Source: Actinokineospora baliensis (GTDB lineage Bacteria > Actinomycetota > Actinomycetes > Mycobacteriales > Pseudonocardiaceae). From it: a DNA stretch of 64,000 nucleotides. The notes below the pieces were generated by a model. That model did not search any database. It saw nothing but the letters and a program-made list of their open reading frames with translations, and was not told where the DNA came from. Of this stretch, positions 15,846 through 26,115 are shown piece after piece. Position numbers and translations under genes: made by a program. Where the stretch lies: contig NZ_JAFBCK010000001.1 of assembly GCF_016907695.1 (NCBI RefSeq), positions 6,374,001 through 6,438,000 on the forward strand, given 5' to 3'. Within the stretch, counting starts at the first letter, position 1. Each line of letters opens with the position of its first letter.

Positions 15846-16822
15846 ACCCGCTACCGCCTCCAGCAGCCGAACACCTGTCCTCGCCGGTTACCCGGGCCGC
15901 GCTGCGAGTGGCCCACCGGGCCATGGCCGCGGCCCGCGCTCTGCTCGACGGCGAAGGGTTCACCGAACTGCCGCTTCCGGTGATCGGCCCGGTCACCGAT
16001 CCGGGTGCTCGCGGCGCCAAGCAGGTGGACGTCGACTACTACGGCCACCGCTACAAGCTGATGACCAGCGGGATCCTCTACAAGCAGGCCGCGCTCCTCG
16101 GCTTCGACCGGCTCTACTCGATCGCCGCGAACGTGCGGGCCGAGCCACCGGAAACCGCCGCCACCAACCGACACCTGGTCGAGTTCCACCAGATCGACGT
16201 GGAGATCGCCCAGGGCGACCGCGACACCGCGTGTGGGATCGTGGAGCGGCTGCTGACCCACGTGGTGCAGCACGTCGTGGAAACCGCCGCGGACGAACTG
16301 GCTGAACTCGGACGCGAAGTCTCGGTCCTGGAGAAGTGGGTGCGCGGCCCGATGGACGCGATCACCCATCGCGAGGCGGTCGACCGGCTGCGGGCACTGG
16401 GATACCAGCAGAACTCGGGCACCGAGATCGAGTGGGCCGGTGAACGCCTGCTGTCCGACGCCGCGTCCCGCCCCTTCTTCATCGTCGACTACCCCAAGGG
16501 CTCCCGCGGCTTCTACGACCGGGAGAGCGCGACAGCACCCGGCTCGCTGCGCAACTTCGACCTGATCGCCCCGGGTGGCTTCGGGGAGTTGGTGAGCGGC
16601 AGCGAACGGGAGTCCGACTACGGGCGGATCATCGCCCGAATGCGCGAAACCGGGGAGAACCCGGCGAAGTACGGGTGGTACCTGGACGTGCTCCGCGGTG
16701 GGGTACCCGTCAGCGCCGGGTTCGGGATGGGGTTGCAGCGGCTGGTGCGGGCGTTGACCGGGCTCGGCGCCGTCTGGCAGGTCACGGCATTCCCGAAGCT
16801 GCCCGGGGTGGCAGCGCCGTGA
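15842..16822 (+). CDS. Stand-alone class II AsnRS-like protein (asparagine-synthetase-type amidoligase candidate)
   Basis: About 326 residues: only the class II aminoacyl-tRNA synthetase catalytic core of the Asp/Asn group, with no N-terminal OB anticodon domain. Landmarks are YKLMTSGILYKQAAL, LYSIAANVRAEPPE (motif 2 region), HLVEFHQIDVEIA, FIVDYPKG, and motif 3 in GFGMGLQRLVRAL. This is the architecture of the archaeal asparagine synthetase related to AsnRS, which makes Asn from Asp and ammonia with ATP through an aspartyl-adenylate. Sitting between glutamate mutase and a glutamate-synthase domain, it may amidate 3-methylaspartate or activate it as an adenylate; this is inference. ATG 15842 overlaps the preceding stop. 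The frame is open upstream, but that part is a shadow of the mutase gene. Confidence 0.75.
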   Translation: MNPLPPPAAEHLSSPVTRAALRVAHRAMAAARALLDGEGFTELPLPVIGPVTDPGARGAKQVDVDYYGHRYKLMTSGILYKQAALLGFDRLYSIAANVRAEPPETAATNRHLVEFHQIDVEIAQGDRDTACGIVERLLTHVVQHVVETAADELAELGREVSVLEKWVRGPMDAITHREAVDRLRALGYQQNSGTEIEWAGERLLSDAASRPFFIVDYPKGSRGFYDRESATAPGSLRNFDLIAPGGFGELVSGSERESDYGRIIARMRETGENPAKYGWYLDVLRGGVPVSAGFGMGLQRLVRALTGLGAVWQVTAFPKLPGVAAP

Positions 16823-18111
16823 GCGACGGGGTGCTGGCACGAGGATTCCCGGCTGCGGCGATCCGCGCACGGGCGAGACTCGGCGCCCAAGCCGCCTTTC
16901 CACCCGACTCGTCCTATGGCCGCGAGGTGTTCGGGGGCGCACAGGTCGACAGCGCGGACGTCATCGAGTCGGCCCGGTTGGTGCCGCCCGTGTTCATGCC
17001 GCAGCGGCTGGCCAGGCTGGTCGAGCTCGGCGCGGAACCGACGTTCGAGGACGTCGAGTTGGCCACCGAGATCGGGGGGTTCCGCTCGGCGCTGCCGGTC
17101 TACCTGTCGGCGTTCGGGTCCACGGAGTTGGGTAGCGCGGGGTTGGGCACGGCAGCCGGGGTGCAGGCGGCCAGACTCGGGATCCCGATGGTCATCGGGG
17201 AGAACGTGGTGCCGATGAACGGCCGCGGCGGCGGACACGCGGCTCTGCTCGAGCGCATCCAGTCCTACGCGGCCGCTGTGCCCCCGGGTACAGGTGGGGT
17301 GGTGGTGCAGCAGAGCACCGAGGATGCCGATGCCGAGGTGTGGAACCTGGTCTACAGCGATCCCACCGTGGAGCCGCTGCTGGCGACCGGGCGACTGGGG
17401 TTCGAGCTGAAGGTGGGGCAGGGCGCGAAGCCGGGGTTGGGCGGTATGACCTTGCTGCCCGCAGTGGTCGCCGAACGGGTCCGCGACCGGTTCGGTGTGC
17501 GCGACGTCTCGGCGGGCGGCGAGCCGGTGCTGGTGCGCTCGAGCACGCCGGGGACCTTCATCGAGGAGATCCTGCGGCAGCAGGTTCGGTTGATGCGCAA
17601 CAACTTCCCCCGGGCCAGGACGTGGGTGAAGCTGCCGCCCGCGCGGGATGTCGCCGTGGCGGCGCGGACCGCTTGGGCGGCGGGGGCCGACGCGGTGACG
17701 GTGGACGGCGCGGAAGGCGGCACGGGCTGGGCACCCACCGCCTTCCTCAACCACGTGGGTCTGCCGCTGGGGGAATGCCTGTTGCGGATTGGCGGGACCG
17801 CGGACTGCCTGCTGGCCAGCGGTGGCGTCTGGGAGGGGAGTCGGGTGGTCAAGTGCCTGGCGCTGGGTGCCCGTGCGGTCGGCTTGGGGCGGGCCGCACT
17901 GCTGGCGGTGGCTGAGGACCGCGAGCACGGGTTGGTCCGGTTGGCCGAGGCGCTGGCCCTGGAGACCAGGATGTTGATCAGCGCGCTCGGCAAGTACACC
18001 ACCGGGGCACCGGACCGGGCCGACCTGTGGTTCCCCGCCGACGTGTCCCGCCGGCGGGACGCCCTCAGGCCGTGCGCTCAGCCACCGACCGGCGGACGCT
18101 CAGCGGAGTGA
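16819..18111 (+). CDS. Stand-alone FMN domain of glutamate synthase
   Basis: About 430 residues corresponding to the central FMN-binding barrel of GltB (Glu_synthase domain) without the N-terminal glutaminase or C-terminal helical domains. Typical stretches: SAFGSTELGSAGLGTAAGVQ, GENVVPMNG, GFELKVGQGAKPGLGGMTL, DAVTVDGAEGGTGWAP, GECLLRIGGTADCLLASGGV. Such short forms take ammonia or an electron donor from elsewhere; here it may make glutamate from 2-oxoglutarate for the mutase. It is the last gene of the operon; GTG 16819 overlaps the previous stop. Its 3' end overlaps the convergent mbtH gene by 47 bp and contains operator copy 2. Confidence 0.82.
   Translation: MSDGVLARGFPAAAIRARARLGAQAAFPPDSSYGREVFGGAQVDSADVIESARLVPPVFMPQRLARLVELGAEPTFEDVELATEIGGFRSALPVYLSAFGSTELGSAGLGTAAGVQAARLGIPMVIGENVVPMNGRGGGHAALLERIQSYAAAVPPGTGGVVVQQSTEDADAEVWNLVYSDPTVEPLLATGRLGFELKVGQGAKPGLGGMTLLPAVVAERVRDRFGVRDVSAGGEPVLVRSSTPGTFIEEILRQQVRLMRNNFPRARTWVKLPPARDVAVAARTAWAAGADAVTVDGAEGGTGWAPTAFLNHVGLPLGECLLRIGGTADCLLASGGVWEGSRVVKCLALGARAVGLGRAALLAVAEDREHGLVRLAEALALETRMLISALGKYTTGAPDRADLWFPADVSRRRDALRPCAQPPTGGRSAE
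18044..18061. promoter_or_regulatory. Palindromic operator copy 2 (inside a coding end)
   Basis: TGTCCCGCCGGCGGGACG, inside the last codons of the glutamate-synthase-domain gene and three bases past the stop of mbtH. It is about 260 bp upstream of the plus-strand condensation-domain gene at 18322. Because it is within a coding end, it could be a downstream control site or act at a distance. Confidence 0.65.
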
Positions 18112-18283
18112 TGTCGGTCCAGACCTGTTCGATGTGCGACAGGCAGTCCGCTTTGCTGCCCGCCACGCCCACATCGCGCCAGCCAGCCGGGTTGTCCCAC
18201 TGAGCAGGCCAAATCGAGTATTGCTCCTCATCGTTGATGACAACCTTGCAGGTTTGAGTGGTGTTATCGTCATCGAGAAACAT
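18065..18283 (-). CDS. mbtH: MbtH-family protein
   Basis: 72-residue chaperone of NRPS adenylation domains. The signature is present: YSIWPAQWDNPAGWRDVG and, near the C-terminus, HIEQVWTDITPLSVR, with the invariant tryptophans. It binds A domains, often needed for their solubility and activity. The gene is on its own, divergent from the condensation-domain gene with 38 bp between starts, and overlaps the glutamate-synthase-domain gene tail to tail by 47 bp. No clear ribosome-binding site precedes ATG 18283, so a leaderless message is possible. Confidence 0.95.
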   Translation of the reverse strand: MFLDDDNTTQTCKVVINDEEQYSIWPAQWDNPAGWRDVGVAGSKADCLSHIEQVWTDITPLSVRRSVAERTA

Positions 18284-18321
18284 AAACCAATCGTCTCACA
18301 CTCGACGGGAGACCGAAAGGT

Positions 18322-19788
18322 ATGGCGAACCCCCTGTCCTCCGACGCGGCGGAATTGCTGAAACTTCGACTGTCTGGGAAAGCCGCGAATACAGAATCGC
18401 CGGTTCAGCGCGGCACCCGACCGCGACTGTCGTTCGCGCAGGAACGGCTCTGGTTCATCGGCAGACTGATGCCGGAGGTCACCGCCTACAACGTCCCGGT
18501 GGCCTACCGGTTGCGCGGCGACCTCGACACCACCGCGCTGGAGCGCTCGCTGGAGTGGGTCGTCGCGCGGCACGAGGCGCTGCGGACGAGGTACACCGAG
18601 GACGAAAGCGGTCCCTACCAAGTGATCGACCCACCGGGGTCCTTCCACGTGGGCATCCTCGACGTGTCTGAACTCGACGATCCGCCCGCCCACGCCCGCG
18701 AGGTGGTCGCCCAGGACGCGAACACACCCTTCGACCTGGCCCGGGGTCCGGTCTTCCGCGCCAGGTTGCTCTCGCTGTCGGCTGACGACCACGTGCTCGC
18801 GATCGTCGTTCACCACACCGTGTTCGACCGGCAGTCCCTCGACATCCTGACGAACGAATTGGCAGCGTGCTATTCGGCGTTCACCTCCGGCGAAGAGCCC
18901 GATCTGCCTGCCCTGCCGACGCAGTTCCCCGATTTTGGCGAATGGCAAAGGCGGCGACTGGCCGGCACCGTGGTGGAAGGGCACCTCGACTATTGGCGAG
19001 AACGGCTCGATGGCGCACCGTTCGCGGTGGAGTTGCCTTCTGATTTCGACCGGCCGCCGCTGCCGTCGTTCCGGGCGGGGACCATCGACGTCCGGGTGCC
19101 GCCCGAGGTGGCCAGGGGGCTGCGGGAGCTCGCGGGCGAGCAGGACGCGACGTTGTTCATGGTGGCCCTCGCCTCGTACCAGGTGGTGGTCGCCCGGCAC
19201 GCCGCGACGGAGGACGTCGTGGTCGGGTGCCCGGTCAACGGTAGGTCCCGCCCCGAGTTCGAGGGGCTGATCGGGTTCTTCGCCAACTCGGTCCCGATCC
19301 GGTCGAGGATCGGGACCGACCCGCTGTTCCGGGCCTTGGTCGACGACGTCAAAGCCGCGATGCTGCAGGCCTACGCGCACCACGACCTGCCGTTCGCCCG
19401 ACTGGTGGACGGGCTGGCCATCCCGCGCGACGTGGGTCGCAACCCGGTCTTCCAGCTGTGGTTCGACCTGATCACCGTCCGCTCGACGAAGGACGACGGG
19501 ATCATCGGCCTCGACGGGGTCGCGGCGGAGCTGTTCGAGACCGATCGCGCCTTCACCCGCTTCGACGCGGAGATCTACCTCACCGAGTCACCCGGGGGCG
19601 AGGTGACCGGGCGGTTGTACTACGCCACCGACCTGTTCGAGCACGCCACGATGGCCCGTTTCATCGAGCACTACGTGACCTTCCTCGGCGAGGTGGCGCG
19701 CGATCCCGACCGAACGCTCTCGCGGATTCCCACGCTGGGTGTCGCCGAGCGGGAGCAGCTCACCGGAGGCTGGGGAGCGGCCAGCTGA
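18322..19788 (+). CDS. Stand-alone NRPS condensation domain
   Basis: About 488 residues, a single condensation domain after a 40-residue N-terminal extension (which reads like the linker after a carrier domain). It has C1 RLSFAQERLWFIGRL, C3 as HHTVFDRQS (HHxxxD with Arg where Gly is usual), DYWRERLDG, GCPVNGRSRPEFEGLIGFFAN (C5 region) and HHDLPFARLVDGL. It should form a peptide or ester bond between two carrier-bound acyl groups, or release a chain in trans. ATG 18322 is preceded by GAAAGG. The gene converges on the DapF-like gene with a 29-bp overlap. Confidence 0.9.
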   Translation: MANPLSSDAAELLKLRLSGKAANTESPVQRGTRPRLSFAQERLWFIGRLMPEVTAYNVPVAYRLRGDLDTTALERSLEWVVARHEALRTRYTEDESGPYQVIDPPGSFHVGILDVSELDDPPAHAREVVAQDANTPFDLARGPVFRARLLSLSADDHVLAIVVHHTVFDRQSLDILTNELAACYSAFTSGEEPDLPALPTQFPDFGEWQRRRLAGTVVEGHLDYWRERLDGAPFAVELPSDFDRPPLPSFRAGTIDVRVPPEVARGLRELAGEQDATLFMVALASYQVVVARHAATEDVVVGCPVNGRSRPEFEGLIGFFANSVPIRSRIGTDPLFRALVDDVKAAMLQAYAHHDLPFARLVDGLAIPRDVGRNPVFQLWFDLITVRSTKDDGIIGLDGVAAELFETDRAFTRFDAEIYLTESPGGEVTGRLYYATDLFEHATMARFIEHYVTFLGEVARDPDRTLSRIPTLGVAEREQLTGGWGAAS

Positions 19789-20577
19789 ACTCGCCCGCGT
19801 AGACGACCGCGCCCGGCCCGCTGACCCGACTCGGGACGGCGCCGCCGGGGCACCGCACCCGCAACCGCGTTCCGTCGGGGGTGCACACCGCCCCGGCGGC
19901 GCGGTCCAGCCTGCCGAGGTACCCGGCCACGGCAACGGCGGTGACGGCGTCCTCGCTGCGGGTGGGCACCGGCCCGGCCTGTTCGAAGGTGCGCACCAGC
20001 ACCGTGTCGGCGTCGAGGGGTTGGGCCAGCGTGAACCGGGCCAGGCCGACACCGCGCACCCGGTCCGGGACAGCGGCGAGGTCGTCGACGTAGGCCACCA
20101 GGTGCTCGGTACCGACCCGCAACCCGTAGAAGTCGAGCGGGCCGGGCACCCCCTCGACCGCAGTCCGGCTCGGCCCGGTGGGAACGTCCTGGTGGTGAAC
20201 CAGGACGTCCACGGCGTCGTCGGTCACCTCGACGTCGTACCGGTATCGGGACAAGCCGATCCGCATGTGCCGCACACCGTACTCGTGGTGGATCGCCCGC
20301 GCGGCGCAGCGGATCGCGCTGTCGCCGAGCCGGTCCCGACCGCCTTGCGCGTCGTAGGCGGAGATCCGGAAGTCGCGGCCGCGGTGTCCGGTGATCACCA
20401 GTAGTCCGCTCGCGCCGATGCCGCGCGTCGCCGAACACACCGCCGGGGCGACCCGGCCCCACCGGACGCCGGGGCGCAGTCCCCTGGCCACCACGAAGTC
20501 CCGACCGGAGTCGTAGACCTTGGTGAACGGCACCGTCACTCGCACGTCCGAAGTGGACGCCGTGCCCGCGGCGGGGT

Positions 20578-20581
<4 letters not shown>
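19760..20581 (-). CDS. DapF-fold protein lacking both catalytic cysteines
   Basis: About 273 residues, the size and layout of diaminopimelate epimerase: VPFTKVYDSGRDFVVARG fits the DapF opening, GIGASGLLVI fits its GIGADG strand, and GDSAIRCAARAIHH fits the region of the first catalytic cysteine. There the usual CGNGxRC is GDSAIRC, and the second site (normally ACGTGA near residue 220) reads DAVTAVAVAG. Both catalytic cysteines are therefore missing, so it should not be a two-base epimerase; it could be an isomerase, cyclase or binding protein on the same fold (PrpF and PhzF are cysteine-free relatives). ATG 20581 overlaps the NRPS stop (ATGA), so it is coupled to the A-T-C gene. Confidence 0.7.
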
Positions 20582-23736
<3,155 letters not shown>

Positions 23737-23759
23737 CTGGTTCCTCCCCATCGGGTTGG

Positions 23760-24005
23760 CTACTTCACCTGGGTCGCCGGGAGCAGCCTGCGCACCGCGT
23801 CGGCGAACCCGGCCACGGTCGGCTGGTCGAACAACTCCCGCACGGAGACCCGGACGCCGAACTGGGCGCGGGTTCGAGCCACGATCCGCATCGCCGCCAG
23901 CGAATGGCCGCCGAGATCGGCGAAAGAGTCGGCGAAACCGATACGGTCGAGCTTGAGCGCGTCTTCCCAGATCGCGCGGATGCTATTGCTGAGATCGTCT
24001 TCCAT
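23760..24005 (-). CDS. Stand-alone peptidyl carrier protein
   Basis: 81 residues, one carrier domain: IWEDALKLDRIGFADSFADL, then phosphopantetheine attachment serine in GGHSLAAMR, and FDQPTVAGFADAV. It probably serves as the acceptor in trans for the A-T-C protein encoded 23 bp downstream, or carries an amino acid for tailoring. ATG 24005 has AAGGTGG upstream. The gene is divergent from the ATP-grasp gene, with operator copy 3 between them. Confidence 0.93.
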   Translation of the reverse strand: MEDDLSNSIRAIWEDALKLDRIGFADSFADLGGHSLAAMRIVARTRAQFGVRVSVRELFDQPTVAGFADAVRRLLPATQVK

Positions 24006-24031
24006 GTTCCACCTTACTGTGTCAGCTACCG

Positions 24032-24049
24032 TGTCCCGCCGGCGAGACG
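24032..24049. promoter_or_regulatory. Palindromic operator copy 3 (divergent promoter region)
   Basis: TGTCCCGCCGGCGAGACG, one base off the full palindrome in the right arm. It lies in the 54-bp gap between the carrier-protein gene (minus, 26 bp away) and the ATP-grasp gene (plus, 10 bp away), so one bound protein could control both directions. Confidence 0.7.
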
Positions 24050-24059
24050 AGAGGTCCGA

Positions 24060-25391
24060 ATGACGAGCACGCGATTGGCCATCGTATTCGACGCACGCAG
24101 TGCCGCCACCCCAACAGAAATCTGCACAGGACTCGCGGGGTTGGCTCGCCCGCTGTTCGTGGTACCGTCCGCCGGCCCTGTTCGAGAATTGCGCGGCCTC
24201 CTCGAACAACTCGGCGATGTTGTCGAGATCTCCGATTCTTCCGCCGCCACCGCACGGGAGGTGAGGCCATTCTTCCCCGATGGCATCCTGACATTCAATG
24301 AAACGCTTCTGCCGTTCACCGCCGCGCTGGCCGAAGAACTGGATCTGCCGTTCCACAGCCGGGAAACCACCTCGCTCGCGGTGGACAAGTTCCGCCAGCG
24401 CGAGCGGCTGCGCGCCGCGGGCGTCGACGCGGTGCGCAGCGCCGTGATCACCGGGCCCGGGGACGTTCCCGCCGCGCTCGAGCGGGTCGGCGCGCCCGCC
24501 ATCGTCAAACCCGCGAGCGGCGGAGGGAGCAGGGACGTGCACCTGGTGCACAGCGTGGCGGAGGCGGTCGAGCTGGTCGGGCGACTGCCAGCGAGCCCGG
24601 CGGAACCGTTCGTCGTCGAGGAATACCTGGTGGGCCGCGACCTGGCTCCGTTCGGCGACTACCTCTCGGTGGAGACCGCGGTGTCCTACGGCCACGCCTC
24701 GCACATCGCGATCACCGGAAAGGGTCCGCTGGTGCCGCCGTTCCGCGAAACGGCGCAGTTCTGGCCCGCCCTGCTCGACCCGGACGAGCAGACCGAGGTG
24801 CTGCGGCTGACAACCGACATCGTCGCGGCGCTCGGGGTGCGGACAGGCATGGTGCACACGGAGTTCAAGCGGACCGCCACCGGTCCGCGCCTGATCGAGT
24901 TCAACGGCCGCATGGGCGGGTTCATGCAGGACATGAGCGCGCACACCGGCGGCCCGGACCTCATCGCCACCGCGGCCCGCATCGCGCTGGGCGAGCGGGT
25001 CTCACTCCCCCTGCTCGACACCGATCGCGTCGCCTTCCAGGCCTGGAACCTCGCCCCGATCGCACCGAGCAGGCTGGAGCGGGTGGACGGCGCCGCCGAG
25101 GTCCGCGGGCAGTCGGACGTGGTGTCCTACCACACCTACGTCCGACCCGGGACAGACCTCGGCGGCGGCGTCATGGTTCACCGGCTCGACCTGCTCAGCG
25201 GGGTGTCGGCACACCACGAGCGCATGTTCACGGCGATGGACGAGGCGCTCAGCGCGTTGTCCTTCACGTTCGCCTTCGCGCACGGCCGGTCAACGGTGAC
25301 CGGCCGACAACTGGTGGACATGCCGGAGAACCGGATGGCGCCGCTCACGCGCGGCGGCGCATCCACTCCCCGACCTCCTCAGCCGCGCTGA
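24060..25391 (+). CDS. ATP-grasp amino-acid ligase family protein
   Basis: About 443 residues. The ATP-grasp fold is visible: TSLAVDKFRQRERLRAAGV, the lysine strand PAIVKPASGGGSRDVHLV, FVVEEYLVGRDL, HTEFKRTATGPRLIEFNGRM (magnesium ligands E and N). Members of this group join two amino acids or an amino acid and an acid with ATP via an acyl phosphate, as in dapdiamide or bacilysin assembly, so it may add an amino acid or cap outside the NRPS. It stands alone on the plus strand; its end overlaps the convergent proC by 47 bp. ATG 24060 is preceded by GAGAGG. The C-terminal region (residues about 300-420) follows the family's extra lid domain. Confidence 0.85.
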   Translation: MTSTRLAIVFDARSAATPTEICTGLAGLARPLFVVPSAGPVRELRGLLEQLGDVVEISDSSAATAREVRPFFPDGILTFNETLLPFTAALAEELDLPFHSRETTSLAVDKFRQRERLRAAGVDAVRSAVITGPGDVPAALERVGAPAIVKPASGGGSRDVHLVHSVAEAVELVGRLPASPAEPFVVEEYLVGRDLAPFGDYLSVETAVSYGHASHIAITGKGPLVPPFRETAQFWPALLDPDEQTEVLRLTTDIVAALGVRTGMVHTEFKRTATGPRLIEFNGRMGGFMQDMSAHTGGPDLIATAARIALGERVSLPLLDTDRVAFQAWNLAPIAPSRLERVDGAAEVRGQSDVVSYHTYVRPGTDLGGGVMVHRLDLLSGVSAHHERMFTAMDEALSALSFTFAFAHGRSTVTGRQLVDMPENRMAPLTRGGASTPRPPQPR

Positions 25392-26115
25392 GCACTGCGG
25401 CCCGCAGGCCCGCCTTCTCCAGGACCGCCAAGCCGCTGGCGGTCACGCCCCCCGGGGATGTGACCGCCCGGCGCAGCGCAACCGGGTCGTCGTCGAACCG
25501 TTCCAGCAGCGCTGCGGTGCCCGCCATGGCGCGGATGGCAAGCGTGGTCGCGCGAGCGCGGTCGAGACCGTGCCGGACAGCGGAGTCGATCTGCGCCTCC
25601 AGCCACAGCGACAGGTACGCCGGGCCCACGCCGGACACCATCGACGCCACCGGGAACAGCCGCTCCTCGAGGTGGATGAGCGTGCCCAACTCGGCGAAGC
25701 GGCCGATCACCTCCTCGACGATGTCGTCGGGTGCGGGCTGGACCGGCGGTGTGCTGAGCATGCCCTGCCGGACTTCGACCGGGAGGTTGAAGTTGACCCG
25801 CAGCACCGGCGTGTTGGGGTAGGCCGCGCGCATCGCGCTGATGGTCACCCCGGCAAGTGCCGAGACAACGGCTCGGGCGTGCCCGTCGATCTCCGCGGCG
25901 ACCTCGTCCAACTGCTCGGGTTTGTGGCACAGGACCACGAACGCCGCCCGCTCGGCCAACTCCCGGTTGCTGCCGGGCACCTCGCCGCCGACCTCGGCGA
26001 CCAACCGCCTGGCGCGCCCGGAGCCCGCATCGGTGCTCAGCACCGGTTCACCCCAGCCGCGGGCCAGGGCGCGGGCCGAGTTGCCCGCGCCGATCAGACC
26101 GATGCGTCCCGCCAT
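25345..26115 (-). CDS. proC: Pyrroline-5-carboxylate reductase family protein
   Basis: About 256 residues. NAD(P)-binding N-terminus GRIGLIGAGNSARALARGW, VVLCHKPEQLDEV, and the family's C-terminal substrate/dimer region VSGVGPAYLSLWLEA and AVTSPGGVTASGLAVLEK. The enzyme reduces pyrroline-5-carboxylate to proline; a copy inside an NRPS cluster usually reduces a substituted cyclic imine, for example to a methylproline or pipecolate-like residue. It overlaps the upstream NRPS stop by 22 bp, so it belongs to that operon. It is shorter than housekeeping ProC (about 270 residues) by a few residues only. Confidence 0.88.
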   Translation of the reverse strand: MAGRIGLIGAGNSARALARGWGEPVLSTDAGSGRARRLVAEVGGEVPGSNRELAERAAFVVLCHKPEQLDEVAAEIDGHARAVVSALAGVTISAMRAAYPNTPVLRVNFNLPVEVRQGMLSTPPVQPAPDDIVEEVIGRFAELGTLIHLEERLFPVASMVSGVGPAYLSLWLEAQIDSAVRHGLDRARATTLAIRAMAGTAALLERFDDDPVALRRAVTSPGGVTASGLAVLEKAGLRAAVLSAAEEVGEWMRRRA

